A DNA stretch of 32,790 bases from an uncultured Lentisphaeria bacterium (GCA_934661755.1 CAKUJM010000030.1:1-32790), one strand, 5' to 3'. Positions 8,277 through 17,430 are shown, counted from the first letter of the stretch. Numbers and translations: made by a program. Notes: generated from the letters alone by a model not told the origin.

Positions 8277-10394
8277 TCAAGGCACGGCAAGATGGCAGCG
8301 CACGCCATGGCCTGCACCAACTTCCCGCCATGGCGGCTCGGCCAGGGCGCACTGCGCGGTGGCCTGCGGACATCGCGGATGATATGGGCAGCCCGATGGC
8401 GGAGCCGTTGGACTGGGCAGCTCTGCCGGTCGCGGAGCGGAGGCCATGCCCCCCGAGGACTGCGGGGAGGCTGCCAGCAGCGCCCGCGTATAGGGATGCG
8501 CCGGATTGCCGAACAGCACTGCGGCGTCGGCCTCCTCGACGATCCGGCCAAGATACATCACCGCCACACGGTCGGCCACATACCCCACCACGCTCAGGTC
8601 GTGGGTGATGAAAAGATATGACACGCCGGTATGCCGCTGGACATCCCTGAGCAAATTGAGGATTTGCGCCTGGACTGACACATCCAGGGCGCTGGTGCAT
8701 TCGTCGCAGATGATCACCCGCGGCTCGGCCGCCAATGCCCGTGCCAACCCGATGCGCTGGCGTTGCCCCCCGGAAAATTGATGCGGGTAGCTCGTGGCGT
8801 CAGCCGGCGAAAGGCCGCACTGGGTGAGCAGCTGCGCCACCCGCACGGCGCGTTCCGTGCCCGACAGCGGTTGCCGGGACAGCGCCATCCCCTCCGCAAT
8901 GCTCTCGCCGACCATCATCCGCGGATCCAATGACGATGCCGGATCCTGGAAAATCATCTGCAGACGCCGCCGCAGTTCCCGCAGCTGCTCGCCATGGCAG
9001 TCGTTGAACAGCTGTCCGCCCAGCATGATCCGGCCACTGCGCCTGGAAACCATCTGCATGAGCGCCTTGCCAAGGGTGCTCTTGCCGCACCCCGACTCGC
9101 CGACCAGCGCCAATGTCCTGCCCGGCGGCAACGACAGCGACACGCCGTCCACCGCCTTCAAATGACGCGCCCGGCGCAACCACCCGCCGCCACGCTCCGC
9201 AAACCAGACCCGCAAATCCTCCACCGACAGTGCGCTGTCCCGCAAATCCATGGCCTCTTCGTGCGTTTTGGAGACGGCTTGGCGCAAAGACGCCTGCGAG
9301 GCCATTGACGGATTTGCCGGACGCCATGCGGTGGCGTCATCGACACTCCCGGGATTCCGATTGGCATCCCCCCCCCCGCCGGCAGGCGCATCCATGGCCG
9401 CCAGATCCTGCCAGCGCCAGCATCTTGCCAGATGGCCGCCGCCAATATCGACGGCCTCCGGGGAGCTGCGGCGGCATTCGCCATTGTCCGCCAGCGGACA
9501 GCGCGGCGCAAAACGGCATCCGCAAAGGGATGACCAGTCCCGCGGGACGGAGCCGGCGATCGTCGCCAGGGGCTGCCCGCGCCGCCGCGCATCCGGCCTT
9601 GCCCGTTGCAACAGCCGAGTGTATGGGTGGCACGCGCCCCCGCTCCCATCGTCAAGCAACTGCGAAGTCCGTGCCAGCTCCACGACCTGCCCCGCATACA
9701 TCACTGCACAGCGCTGGGCACAATGCGCCGCCAATGCCAGATTATGGGTGATGAACAGCACCGACATCCCCCGCGCCTGGCGCAATCTGTCCAGCAGTTG
9801 CATGATCTGCGCCTGGACGGTGACATCCATGGCGGTGGTGGGTTCGTCGGCAATAAGCACCTCCGGCTCCCCCGCCAGCGCCATCGCTATCATCACCCGC
9901 TGGCGCTGCCCGCCGGAAAGTTCGTGCGGATAGCTCCCAAGCCGTGACTCCGGCTCGGGAATCTCCACCTCGCGCAGCAGCGACACGCACCGCGAACGCA
10001 TTTCCTCCCGCCCCAGATGGAAGTGCAGCCGCAACACCTCCGACAGCTGCACGCCAACCGGCATCACCGGATTGAGCGAGGTCATCGGCTCCTGGAATAT
10101 CATTGCAATGCGCCGCCCCCGATAACGGCGCATCCCGTCGTCATCCAATGACAGCAAGTCGGTCTGGCCATTGTACATCGCCCGCCCGCCCAGCAGCACC
10201 CCCGCAGGGCGCGGCAGCAGCCCCATCAACGCCAGCGCCGTCAGCGACTTGCCCGACCCCGACTCGCCCAGCAGCGCCAGCATCTCCCCCGGATACAGGT
10301 CAAAATCCACGGCGTCCACAACCGGCACGATTTCCCGTCCACGGCGGAATCCCACCCGCAACCCTGAAACTGAAATGCGCGGAACCTCACTCAT
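8277..10394 (-). CDS. Fused dipeptide/oligopeptide ABC transporter ATPase (DppD-DppF type)
   Basis: This 705-residue protein joins two ATPase modules that are normally separate subunits of a peptide importer. Module 1 has Walker A GESGSGKS (43-50), ELSGGQRQRV and IADEPTTAMDV. A Cys-bearing oligopeptide-transporter C-terminal segment (CRFAPRCPLADNGEC) and a Gly/Ala-rich linker follow. Module 2 has GESGCGKST, FSGGQRQRIGL, CDECTSALDV and a second Cys motif (CPYHPRCPQATAQC). In the second Walker B the usual DEP reads DEC. A longer frame exists upstream, but the ATG at 10394 gives the normal N-terminus MSEVPRISVSGLRV. No permease or binding-protein gene lies nearby, so the substrate cannot be stated; peptides or nickel are typical for the family. 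Confidence 0.87.
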   Translation of the reverse strand: MSEVPRISVSGLRVGFRRGREIVPVVDAVDFDLYPGEMLALLGESGSGKSLTALALMGLLPRPAGVLLGGRAMYNGQTDLLSLDDDGMRRYRGRRIAMIFQEPMTSLNPVMPVGVQLSEVLRLHFHLGREEMRSRCVSLLREVEIPEPESRLGSYPHELSGGQRQRVMIAMALAGEPEVLIADEPTTAMDVTVQAQIMQLLDRLRQARGMSVLFITHNLALAAHCAQRCAVMYAGQVVELARTSQLLDDGSGGACHPYTRLLQRARPDARRRGQPLATIAGSVPRDWSSLCGCRFAPRCPLADNGECRRSSPEAVDIGGGHLARCWRWQDLAAMDAPAGGGGDANRNPGSVDDATAWRPANPSMASQASLRQAVSKTHEEAMDLRDSALSVEDLRVWFAERGGGWLRRARHLKAVDGVSLSLPPGRTLALVGESGCGKSTLGKALMQMVSRRSGRIMLGGQLFNDCHGEQLRELRRRLQMIFQDPASSLDPRMMVGESIAEGMALSRQPLSGTERAVRVAQLLTQCGLSPADATSYPHQFSGGQRQRIGLARALAAEPRVIICDECTSALDVSVQAQILNLLRDVQRHTGVSYLFITHDLSVVGYVADRVAVMYLGRIVEEADAAVLFGNPAHPYTRALLAASPQSSGGMASAPRPAELPSPTAPPSGCPYHPRCPQATAQCALAEPPWREVGAGHGVRCHLAVP

Positions 10395-10517
10395 CGACAC
10401 CCATCTGCACCACTGAGGCTGTTTTTCCCAAATATGATTTTGCAAACACGCGTAATATATGACACAAAACCATTTCTAGGGAGGCAAAAATGCATTATCT
10501 TATGCGGGCTAACGGAG

Positions 10518-10617
10518 CGGAGACAAACGGAGGCAAACGGAGGCAAACGGAGGCAAACGGAGGCAAACGGAGGCAAACGGAGGCAAGCGGAGACAAACGG
10601 AGGTAAACGGAGGGAGA
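10518..10617 (+). repeat. Decamer minisatellite, about 10 units of CGGAGGCAAA
   Basis: Ten head-to-tail 10-bp units. Units 2-6 (10528-10577) are identical CGGAGGCAAA. The outer units differ by one to three bases (CGGAGACAAA, CGGAGGCAAG, CGGAGGTAAA, CGGAGGGAGA). Variation at the edges and identity in the middle is the usual pattern of slippage or unequal exchange. The strand is almost all purine plus C, with regular GGAGG blocks that could form two-tier G-rich structures. A related nonamer array sits at the other end of pgi. Confidence 0.95.
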
Positions 10618-10822
10618 ACGGATACGGAGGCGGGCGAATGGAGATTACCTGTTTCCCAACCCAGCCAGATCGCGCCATCCTGTCCTTCCGCCCGCAACAT
10701 GCCTCGTCTCTCCCTCGCGCGCGCGACGACCATATAGGTGGGCCATGTACCCCCGCCCGACCACCCAGCCTTAAGCTAACCGCCCCGCACGGCATTGCCA
10801 ATTGCCGTCGCCATAATCCCCA

Positions 10823-10847
10823 AAAGTGTGCGATTGGCAGACACTTT
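10823..10847. promoter_or_regulatory. Dyad upstream of pgi
   Basis: Perfect 7-base inverted arms AAAGTGT (10823-10829) and ACACTTT (10841-10847) flank an 11-base spacer, ending 28 bases before the pgi ATG. The arm spacing of 18 bases centre to centre fits two turns of the helix poorly, so an RNA hairpin in the pgi leader is as likely as a protein operator. Confidence 0.3.
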
Positions 10848-10875
10848 ACAAATCCCCATCCCATCCTACCCAGCC

Positions 10876-12501
10876 ATGAACAAGAATCCCGACACCGCCG
10901 CCTGGAATGTCCTCCAGCGGCACTTCGACGCCATCAAGGACACCTCCATTGCACAGCACTTTGCCGCCGATGCCAACCGGGCGCAGGATTTTTCCCTGGA
11001 GTTCGGCGACATGCTGCTGGACTACTCGAAGAACCGCATTGACGCCACCGGCATGAAGCTGCTGTTTGACCTGGCCCGCGAGGCCGGTCTGGCGGACGCG
11101 ATCGAGGCGATGTTCTCCGGCAAGGCCATCAACGAGACCGAGGGGCGCAGCGTCCTGCATATCGCGTTGCGCAACCGTTCGAACCGCCCGATTCTGGTGG
11201 ATGGTCAGGACGTGATGCCGCAGGTCAACGCGGTTCTGGATCAGATGTCGGCCTTCAGCCGGACTGTTCGTTCCGGACAGTGGCTGGGCTATACCGGCAA
11301 GCCGATCCGCAACGTCATCAACATCGGCATTGGCGGCAGCGACCTGGGCCCGAAGATGGCCTGCGAGGCGCTCAAGGCCTTCGGGACTCCAGCCCTCAAT
11401 GTGCAATTCGTCTCCAATGTCGATGGATTCCACATCTGTGACACCCTCAAGGGCCTGGATCCGGCCGAGACCATGTTCATCATCGCCTCCAAGACCTTCA
11501 CCACCCTGGAGACGATGACCAATGCGCATTCCGCCCGCAATTGGATCCTGCCCGCCTTCGGCAGCAAGAACGCGATCGCCCGGCATTTCGTGGCGGTGTC
11601 GACCAACGCCGAGGAGGTCGCGAAGTTCGGCATTGATGTCAATAACATGTTCGCCTTCTGGAATTGGGTCGGCGGACGCTATTCGATGTGCTCCGCCATC
11701 GGCCTGCCGATCATGCTCCAGATCGGCCCGGAGCGCTTTGTCGAGATGCTCGAGGGCTTCCACGCCATGGACGAGCATTTCCGCACCGCGCCGTTTGAGC
11801 GCAATCTCCCGGTCGTCATGGCATTGCTGGGCGTGTGGTACAACAACTTCTTCGGGGCCCAGAGCCACGCCATATTGCCCTACGACCAGTCGCTGCACCG
11901 CTTCGCCGCCCATTTGCAGCAGGTATCCATGGAATCCAATGGCAAATGCACCGACCGCAATGGCCATCGGGTGACCTGGCAGACCGGACCGGTGATCTGG
12001 GGCGAGCCCGGAACCAACAGCCAGCATTCATTCTTCCAGCTGCTGCATCAGGGCACCAAGCTGATCCCCGCGGATTTCATCGGCTTCTGCCGCTCCCAGG
12101 CCCCCGCCGGCGACCATCACCGCAAGCTGCTGGCCAATTTCGTGGCCCAGACAGAGGCGCTGGCGTTCGGCAAGAGCACCGCACAAGTCAAAGCCGAGGA
12201 ACCGTCAATCAGCGAGGCGCTGGCGGCCCAGAAGACCTTCGAGGGCAATCGCCCGACCAACACCATCATCTGCGACGAGCTTGCCCCCCGGACACTCGGC
12301 ATGCTCATGGCGCTCTATGAACATAAGATTTTCACCCAGGGGATAATCTGGAATATCTACTCATTCGACCAATGGGGAGTCCAACTGGGGAAGGTGCTGG
12401 CAAAAAACATCCTCAAGGACTTCGACGCACCACAGGGCGCCGCCCTGAAGCATGACGCATCCACCTGCGCCATCATCCGCCGCCTCAAGGAACGGATGTA
12501 A
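10876..12501 (+). CDS. pgi: Glucose-6-phosphate isomerase
   Basis: Pgi interconverts glucose-6-phosphate and fructose-6-phosphate in glycolysis. The 541-residue cytoplasmic protein is of the long (E. coli/eukaryote) type. It has NIGIGGSDLGP for phosphate binding, SKTFTTLET, the family signature in FAFWNWVGGRYSMCSAIGLPI, the catalytic Glu region GEPGTNSQHSFFQLLHQGTK, and a C-terminal GVQLGKVLA carrying the catalytic lysine. The ATG at 10876 is chosen because MNKNPDTAAWNVLQRHF begins the homologous region; the frame is open upstream to 10795. The gene is monocistronic. Its last codons (CGG ATG TAA) form the first unit of the nonamer array, so the array appears to grow out of the gene's 3' end. 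Confidence 0.96.
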   Translation: MNKNPDTAAWNVLQRHFDAIKDTSIAQHFAADANRAQDFSLEFGDMLLDYSKNRIDATGMKLLFDLAREAGLADAIEAMFSGKAINETEGRSVLHIALRNRSNRPILVDGQDVMPQVNAVLDQMSAFSRTVRSGQWLGYTGKPIRNVINIGIGGSDLGPKMACEALKAFGTPALNVQFVSNVDGFHICDTLKGLDPAETMFIIASKTFTTLETMTNAHSARNWILPAFGSKNAIARHFVAVSTNAEEVAKFGIDVNNMFAFWNWVGGRYSMCSAIGLPIMLQIGPERFVEMLEGFHAMDEHFRTAPFERNLPVVMALLGVWYNNFFGAQSHAILPYDQSLHRFAAHLQQVSMESNGKCTDRNGHRVTWQTGPVIWGEPGTNSQHSFFQLLHQGTKLIPADFIGFCRSQAPAGDHHRKLLANFVAQTEALAFGKSTAQVKAEEPSISEALAAQKTFEGNRPTNTIICDELAPRTLGMLMALYEHKIFTQGIIWNIYSFDQWGVQLGKVLAKNILKDFDAPQGAALKHDASTCAIIRRLKERM

Positions 12502-12535
12502 CGGATGTAACGGAGGCAACGGAGGGGACGGAGGC
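12491..12535 (+). repeat. Nonamer array at the pgi 3' end
   Basis: Five 9-bp units run AACGGATGT, AACGGATGT, AACGGAGGC, AACGGAGGG, GACGGAGGC. The first unit overlaps the last codons and stop of pgi. The core CGGAGG(C) is shared with the decamer array upstream of pgi (10518-10617), so the two arrays bracket the gene. The rest of the gap up to the rnhA stop is pyrimidine-rich and shows nothing else. Confidence 0.85.
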
Positions 12536-12565
12536 TCTTCTCCTCCCCCCCCCGTTTTGCATCAA

Positions 12566-13057
12566 TCATCGAGTTGCCTCATCCGGCCCCATGATCGCGT
12601 CGAATTCCGCATCCGTCTTCAGATCCGGGGCGTGGATGGCCTGGCGCGCCAGTTCATCGCAGCGGTTGTTGTCGGGGTTGTCGGCATGGCCCTTGACCCA
12701 TTTGAAGGCGACATGATGCCGGGCAAGCTGTGCATTCAGCCGCTGCCACAAGTCGATATTTTTCACAGGCTGCTTGTTGGCGGTCCGCCAGCCATTTCGC
12801 ATCCAGCCATTGAGCCAATGCTGGCTGATGGCCTGGGTCAGATATCGCGAATCCGAGATCAGCTCCACCTCGCAGGGTTCGCGCAATGCCTCCAGGGCGA
12901 CGATGGCCGCCAGCAGCTCCATTCGGTTATTGGTGGTGCGGCGATATCCCGCCGACAATTCGCGGCGATGGCCGCCGTACGCCAGAATCGCCCCATAGCC
13001 GCCGGGGCCGGGGTTGCCGCTGCAGGCGCCATCGGTATGGATTGTCACTTTTTTCAT
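12566..13057 (-). CDS. rnhA: Ribonuclease HI
   Basis: RNase HI cleaves the RNA strand of RNA-DNA hybrids (R-loops, primers). With the start at 13057 the protein is 163 residues. The catalytic residues Asp9 (HTDGACSGNPGPGG), Glu47 (NNRMELLAAI), Asp69 (SDSRYL), His124 (VKGHADN) and Asp134 (CDELARQA) fall within one position of E. coli numbering, which supports this start. An in-frame ATG at 13072 would add five residues, and the frame stays open to 13156; no clear Shine-Dalgarno sequence decides between them. It lies convergent with pgi and 149 bases downstream of the glycosidase gene, so it could be at the end of that transcript or have its own promoter. Confidence 0.95.
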   Translation of the reverse strand: MKKVTIHTDGACSGNPGPGGYGAILAYGGHRRELSAGYRRTTNNRMELLAAIVALEALREPCEVELISDSRYLTQAISQHWLNGWMRNGWRTANKQPVKNIDLWQRLNAQLARHHVAFKWVKGHADNPDNNRCDELARQAIHAPDLKTDAEFDAIMGPDEATR

Positions 13058-13206
13058 GGGGATGGTTGACATCTGGATCCGTCGTGGCCGCATGAATCGG
13101 TCAGACGCCATAATATGCCCTCCATTTTGCCTTTGCATACGCCGTCGCTTAAGCAAAAGGGCTTTTTTTCATCCCCGGCCGGCGCCGCCCCGACTATGGC
13201 GGCATC

Positions 13207-16188
13207 TCACAACCCGTATGTCGCCAGCTGCCGTTGGGCGGATTCATATTGCCGGAAGGTGCGCGGCGTCACCAGGAACGGCTTTTTTCCGGCATGGAAT
13301 GGCCCGAATGCATTGCGCAGACTGCCGCATACGGTCACAAGAATGCGATTTCTCCCGCAATGGGGTTTCAGTTCCACGCGATAGGGGGGGAATGCGCAAA
13401 TCTGTTCTTCACCGTCATTCAGCCGGATCCGGAACGCGCTACCATGCGACTGGGACAGATCCAGGCATACCGGGCGGCCGTCGCGGCTGTCCAGCGGGAT
13501 TTCGAAGGTGACATTTCCCGCATAATATAGCAACCCCTGGTTCGTCCAGTCGCCGCGGGCAAGGCGGGGAGGCAGTCGGTCCAGGCAATCATCGAAGACC
13601 GCGAACCTGCCGCAGAGGAACAGCGATTCCAGCGTAGTCTGCGCGGAGAAGCTGGTGGACAGCTCCAGCAGGTTTTCGCCGGATTCCAATTGCGGGATCT
13701 TCAGGCGCCGGATTGACGCGTCCCATTTGCAGCCGGCGTCTGCCGGATCAAACCGTCTGCCATTCAAGGCGAATTGCCATCCTGCGGGCGACTCCATGAG
13801 GAGCTGCGCCGCATCCGGCACGCATCGGCAGAAGATGCGGAAGCGCAGCCGGACGGGGATGGCATTCACTGTCCTGTGGCCGTGGCTTCGCCATGGCTGC
13901 ACCGCCATGATGCTTCGCGGCGCCGTGCCGATGCGCCTTCGCAATTCCGCATCCAGCTCAAGGAAATGCATCCGGGGGAGAGGGTCATCCCCGGCAACCG
14001 CCTCCGGCATGTCCAGCACCAGCAGGTTTTCTTCCGACAGCGCATATTCGAAAGGTCCTTCAGGCAGGGCAAATTCCCGCGGCACCTCCTGTACGGCCTC
14101 CGGTACCGCGGATGGTTCCTTCCGGGCAATGAACAGTCGGCTTTCCAGACGGTCAAATGCCGTATGGAAGACCATCCACGCGCCGTCCCTTTCCGCCGGC
14201 GCTTCCAGCAATGCGCCGCCGGCGGACTCGTAAACACGCATTCCCTCCGGCAGCTTCCAGCGCACCGTAACTGCAGGACAGGCGATCCTCCGTTCCGAGA
14301 TTGGCGGGAAGGCATGCACGTCTTCCTGGGGCACCGCCGAGACATTGCACAGGAACAGCGCCTCCATGCCGTCGGAGCGTCCCAGGCGGTACAGCAATGA
14401 CGGCAGCTCCCGTCCGGAGTCGTCGGCAACGGATACTGTACACGGCAGGCGTCGCATGTCCAGGGCACGGAAAAGCCGCCAGCATTCCGCCGGATGCGGT
14501 GACGGCACGCCATCCATATATTGCGGCGCGTCGCCGGCATGGAGGACTTCGCCGCCCTGGCGGATGAGCCCGCAAAGCAGTTCCAGCGTAGTCTTGCGAA
14601 TCGTCAGCACCTCCGGGATGACGACGGTGCGGTAGGCGGCATCTCCAACATGGATGGCCCCCCCCTGGACTTTTGCCAGCCGCGCCAGCTGCGACTCGTC
14701 TCCGAAGTCGAAATCCCGATGTGCGCCCAGCAGCAGGTCCGTGATCTTCTGCAGTCTTCCCTGTTCCTTCGCCTTTTTTCCCCCGGTGTGGACGAATGCG
14801 CCGTTGACATTGAGCGCCGCCTCCCGGCCATATGCCTCCATCGGCCGTCCAAACCAGACCGACTCGATGGGGTGGATGACCAGGATCTCCCGCACCGGCT
14901 CCATGCCGGCAAATGCGCGGCTTACCGACGCGACGTGTTCCGCGATGGCGCAATAGCACTCCCAATATGGCGAGCGCGGCGAGATGTCGGCGGGGTAGTC
15001 GCGCTTGGACTCCCCGGCCGCCGAATACCAGAAGTGATGCGGGACCAGCAGATCGATTCCCAGCGCCATGAGCCAGTCGCCGATTGCCTTGTGCCCTTCG
15101 AGAGGGAAATCCCATCCGGTGCAGCCGCAGTATTCCGCCAGGGCGCATTCCCGTCCGCCCTGCCGGGCCACGGAGGAGCATTGCTTTGCCGCGGCATAGA
15201 GATTCCAGTGTTCGGAAAGCACATCGATTCCGGGGATGTGCATATGCTCGTAGAATCGCATTGCCGCCCCGCAGGCCATCATCTGCGAAAGCAGGTCCTC
15301 CTCCCCCAGGACATGTCCGGCAAAGCGCAATCCGTTTTCCTCGCACCACCCGTAGATCTGCCGGGCGTAGGCATCCGTGAACAGCCCGGTGATCAGCTCA
15401 TGGAAATCCAGGCGGGTCTTCGAGACCTGGCGTCCGTCAAGCTCAAAAAACAGCTCGGGCAGCCGGTCCAGGAGGTCATAGGCGCATTTCGCCTTGAACA
15501 GCTCCGGCAGCCGCGGTGTCCACGGGAGCTTCCCCGCAAAGCCGTTATAGGTCGGCTCGTCGGTGAAGATCCCCGGCACCTCTTTCAGGAGCGGCCCGAG
15601 GCGATCCCGGTATTTCTCATGGGTACAGCGGATGAAGCAGGCCACGGCGTCCGGGTTCATCAGATCCGGCGGCCGCGCGCCATTGCAGACGGACGATTCC
15701 GGAACCGTGACCGTAAAAACGCGCAGGAAGCGCTCATCCATCTCCAGCGCCTCGCCTTCATGAAGCCGCCGATAGCCAGTCATGGCGCCATCCGCCATCC
15801 GGAGCGCAAAATGCGCAATGCCGCTGAAGACAGGCGGGCATTCAGGATCTTCAAGCACGCAGTCCAGCCCCTGCTGCGCATATTCCGGATGGCTGCGGGT
15901 CACCTCACCGCCCGCCGATCCGGATGGCCAGCGGTCTTCGTCGTACAGCCACGGCAGGATTCCCTGCTTTTGCGCCTCGTCGATGGCCGCGCGGACGCAA
16001 TCGAACCACTTTTCGCCAAGATAAGCCGTCTCCAACCCGTAACGCGAATGGATGAAGAATCCGCCAAATCCCATCCGCTTCATGCCGCGGATCTGGCTTC
16101 GGATCTCATCGGCGGCCAGCGTGCCATTCCATGCCCAGAATGGCATCGGCCGCAATTCTGCAGGCAGTGGTGTCTTCTTCGCCATCAT
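13207..16188 (-). CDS. Large glycoside hydrolase, GH106-like
   Basis: This 993-residue protein has no signal peptide, so it probably acts in the cytoplasm on imported oligosaccharides. The N-terminal TIM-barrel region carries PFWAWNGTLAADEIRSQI (16-33), GFGGFFIHSRYGLET (40-54) and WLYDEDRWPSGSAGG (80-94). It continues to GIFTDEPTYNGF (206-217), whose Asp210-Glu211 is a candidate catalytic site. The C-terminal third looks like beta-sandwich domains. This architecture recalls alpha-L-rhamnosidase-like GH106 relatives and the many uncharacterised glycosyl hydrolases of Bacteroidota, Paenibacillus and Lentisphaerota; the true family and substrate are unproved. The ATG at 16188 overlaps the stop of the FAD oxidoreductase gene by 4 bases, tying the two together. 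It is the last gene of the catabolic run. Confidence 0.72.
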   Translation of the reverse strand: MMAKKTPLPAELRPMPFWAWNGTLAADEIRSQIRGMKRMGFGGFFIHSRYGLETAYLGEKWFDCVRAAIDEAQKQGILPWLYDEDRWPSGSAGGEVTRSHPEYAQQGLDCVLEDPECPPVFSGIAHFALRMADGAMTGYRRLHEGEALEMDERFLRVFTVTVPESSVCNGARPPDLMNPDAVACFIRCTHEKYRDRLGPLLKEVPGIFTDEPTYNGFAGKLPWTPRLPELFKAKCAYDLLDRLPELFFELDGRQVSKTRLDFHELITGLFTDAYARQIYGWCEENGLRFAGHVLGEEDLLSQMMACGAAMRFYEHMHIPGIDVLSEHWNLYAAAKQCSSVARQGGRECALAEYCGCTGWDFPLEGHKAIGDWLMALGIDLLVPHHFWYSAAGESKRDYPADISPRSPYWECYCAIAEHVASVSRAFAGMEPVREILVIHPIESVWFGRPMEAYGREAALNVNGAFVHTGGKKAKEQGRLQKITDLLLGAHRDFDFGDESQLARLAKVQGGAIHVGDAAYRTVVIPEVLTIRKTTLELLCGLIRQGGEVLHAGDAPQYMDGVPSPHPAECWRLFRALDMRRLPCTVSVADDSGRELPSLLYRLGRSDGMEALFLCNVSAVPQEDVHAFPPISERRIACPAVTVRWKLPEGMRVYESAGGALLEAPAERDGAWMVFHTAFDRLESRLFIARKEPSAVPEAVQEVPREFALPEGPFEYALSEENLLVLDMPEAVAGDDPLPRMHFLELDAELRRRIGTAPRSIMAVQPWRSHGHRTVNAIPVRLRFRIFCRCVPDAAQLLMESPAGWQFALNGRRFDPADAGCKWDASIRRLKIPQLESGENLLELSTSFSAQTTLESLFLCGRFAVFDDCLDRLPPRLARGDWTNQGLLYYAGNVTFEIPLDSRDGRPVCLDLSQSHGSAFRIRLNDGEEQICAFPPYRVELKPHCGRNRILVTVCGSLRNAFGPFHAGKKPFLVTPRTFRQYESAQRQLATYGL

Positions 16189-17396
16189 GGCTGTCTGAGC
16201 CCCAGCTCCTCAAAATGCAGCGGAATCCCATTCCGGCGCAATTCAAGCGCCAGCATCCCGTAATCCAAATCCGCCGGCATGACGCCACCGCACAGCGACA
16301 GCGCGGCCGCCATCCCGGCCGCCTGACCCGTGAGCGCGGCGGCGGGGATGACGCGCATCACCTCCCAGGCGTCGCCAACCGCGCCGATGCAGCGTCCGGC
16401 GAACAGCAGGTTCCGCGGCCCTGACGCCGGGCACAGCGCGCCATAAGGCACCTCCCATACCAGCCCGGCGCGCCGCCAGTCCGCCACCATGCCGACTGAC
16501 TGCGCGGCATGCGACCACTGCCCGCCGCCGCGCATCATCGACCGGGCGGCAATCGCGCAGATCTTGCGGTACTGCGGCATGATCGGCAGCTTGACCGGAT
16601 GGAATGCCCCGCGGTCGGCGCCATTTTCGTATGCACGGGCATAGTACGACCGCAGGCAGCGGCGGGTCACCTGATAATACCCCGACACCTGGGCGCCGCT
16701 GATTCCATGCCGTTTTTCGCGCTTCAGGCCTTCAAGCGTGAACCCCGCGCCGGCAAGATCCGCATCGGCGAACACCCCGGTCGGTGCGCCATTGCCGTAG
16801 ACCGGCCCGTAGTTCATGCGGATGACGCCGCCATGGCTTTCGAGAGTCCAGCTGGAAAAGAAGTTGTCGTCGGTCACCACCGCCATGCCGAGCCGCCGCG
16901 CGGCAAGCGCGCTGCCGGAGGCATCGACAAATTGTCTGGCGGCGATCCTGACCCGGCCGCTCTCGTTCTCGATTTCCAGGGACGCCACCCGGCCGTCTTC
17001 CAGATTGAAGCCGCAGACCGCCGAGTCAAGCCAGACCTCCACCCCCGACTCGTCAAGCAGCTCGTCCAGCCCGAGGACAAATGACGCGGGGGAGAAGACG
17101 CTGATGAAGCGCCGCCGTTCCGTGCCATTGCGTTCATTCCGCCATCCCGGCGGAATTTCGCCGGGGCCATAGGCGATGCTTTTGCGCAGCATTTCCTCGC
17201 AAAGTCCGAACGAGACCTGATGGCCATTGCCGTCGCAAAGCGGCAGGAACACGTTGATCAGCCCGGCGGTCGCCAGGCCGCCGACCAGCGCCGTCCGCTC
17301 GACCAGCGCGGTTTTCATTCCGCACCGCGCCGACTGGACTGCGGCGGCGACACCGGCGATGCCGCCGCCAATCACGGCAATGTCATAGGATTTCAT
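16185..17396 (-). CDS. FAD-dependent oxidoreductase (FAD_oxidored type)
   Basis: This 403-residue flavoprotein has an N-terminal Rossmann motif (IAVIGGGIAGVAAAVQSA, residues 6-23), VERTALVGGLATAG (32-45) and a C-terminal FAD-contacting segment GPRNLLFAGRCIGAVGDAWEVMRVIPAAALTGQAAG, read across about residues 345-380. This is the pattern of the FAD-dependent oxidoreductases commonly found beside glycosidases in Planctomycetota, Verrucomicrobiota and Lentisphaerota. No signal peptide is seen. It follows the GH42-like gene after 34 bases and is coupled to the GH106-like gene by an ATGA overlap. Oxidation of a sugar or glycoside hydroxyl is a reasonable inference, but the substrate is unknown. Confidence 0.78.
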   Translation of the reverse strand: MKSYDIAVIGGGIAGVAAAVQSARCGMKTALVERTALVGGLATAGLINVFLPLCDGNGHQVSFGLCEEMLRKSIAYGPGEIPPGWRNERNGTERRRFISVFSPASFVLGLDELLDESGVEVWLDSAVCGFNLEDGRVASLEIENESGRVRIAARQFVDASGSALAARRLGMAVVTDDNFFSSWTLESHGGVIRMNYGPVYGNGAPTGVFADADLAGAGFTLEGLKREKRHGISGAQVSGYYQVTRRCLRSYYARAYENGADRGAFHPVKLPIMPQYRKICAIAARSMMRGGGQWSHAAQSVGMVADWRRAGLVWEVPYGALCPASGPRNLLFAGRCIGAVGDAWEVMRVIPAAALTGQAAGMAAALSLCGGVMPADLDYGMLALELRRNGIPLHFEELGLRQP

Positions 17397-17430
17397 GTCG
17401 TCACCATCCTGTTCCGGGGGGGCTCCGCGG

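Larger units (their letters stand above)
10395..10875. other. 481-base gene-free region between divergent genes
   Basis: This gap separates the minus-strand ABC gene from the plus-strand pgi gene, so it should hold promoters for both. It contains an AT-rich island (about 10430-10500) next to the ABC start, the decamer array at 10518-10617, a GC-alternating stretch near 10718-10726, and a dyad at 10823-10847. Open frames across it owe their length to the decamers and show no recognisable protein. No tRNA or recognisable structured RNA was seen. Confidence 0.6.

Noticed and set aside
10518..10617. CRISPR array
   Set aside because: Units are 10 bp with no spacers, and no cas genes are present. 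The 180-bp units at the right end also lack the repeat-spacer pattern.
10434..11042. Plus-strand open frame translating the decamer array into a repeated NGGKRRQTEA-type peptide
   Set aside because: It is open only because the 30-bp superperiod lacks stops. It overlaps the pgi start in another frame and resembles no known protein.
13145..13175. Terminator near the glycosidase 3' end
   Set aside because: The T-run at about 13164-13170 is on the plus strand, against the direction of the flanking genes, and the AAGC/GCTT stem is only 4 bases.
14521..16263. 580-codon open frame opposite the GH106-like gene
   Set aside because: It is antisense to a clear glycosidase with strong motifs. Long antisense frames are expected in GC-rich DNA, and it shows no domain.
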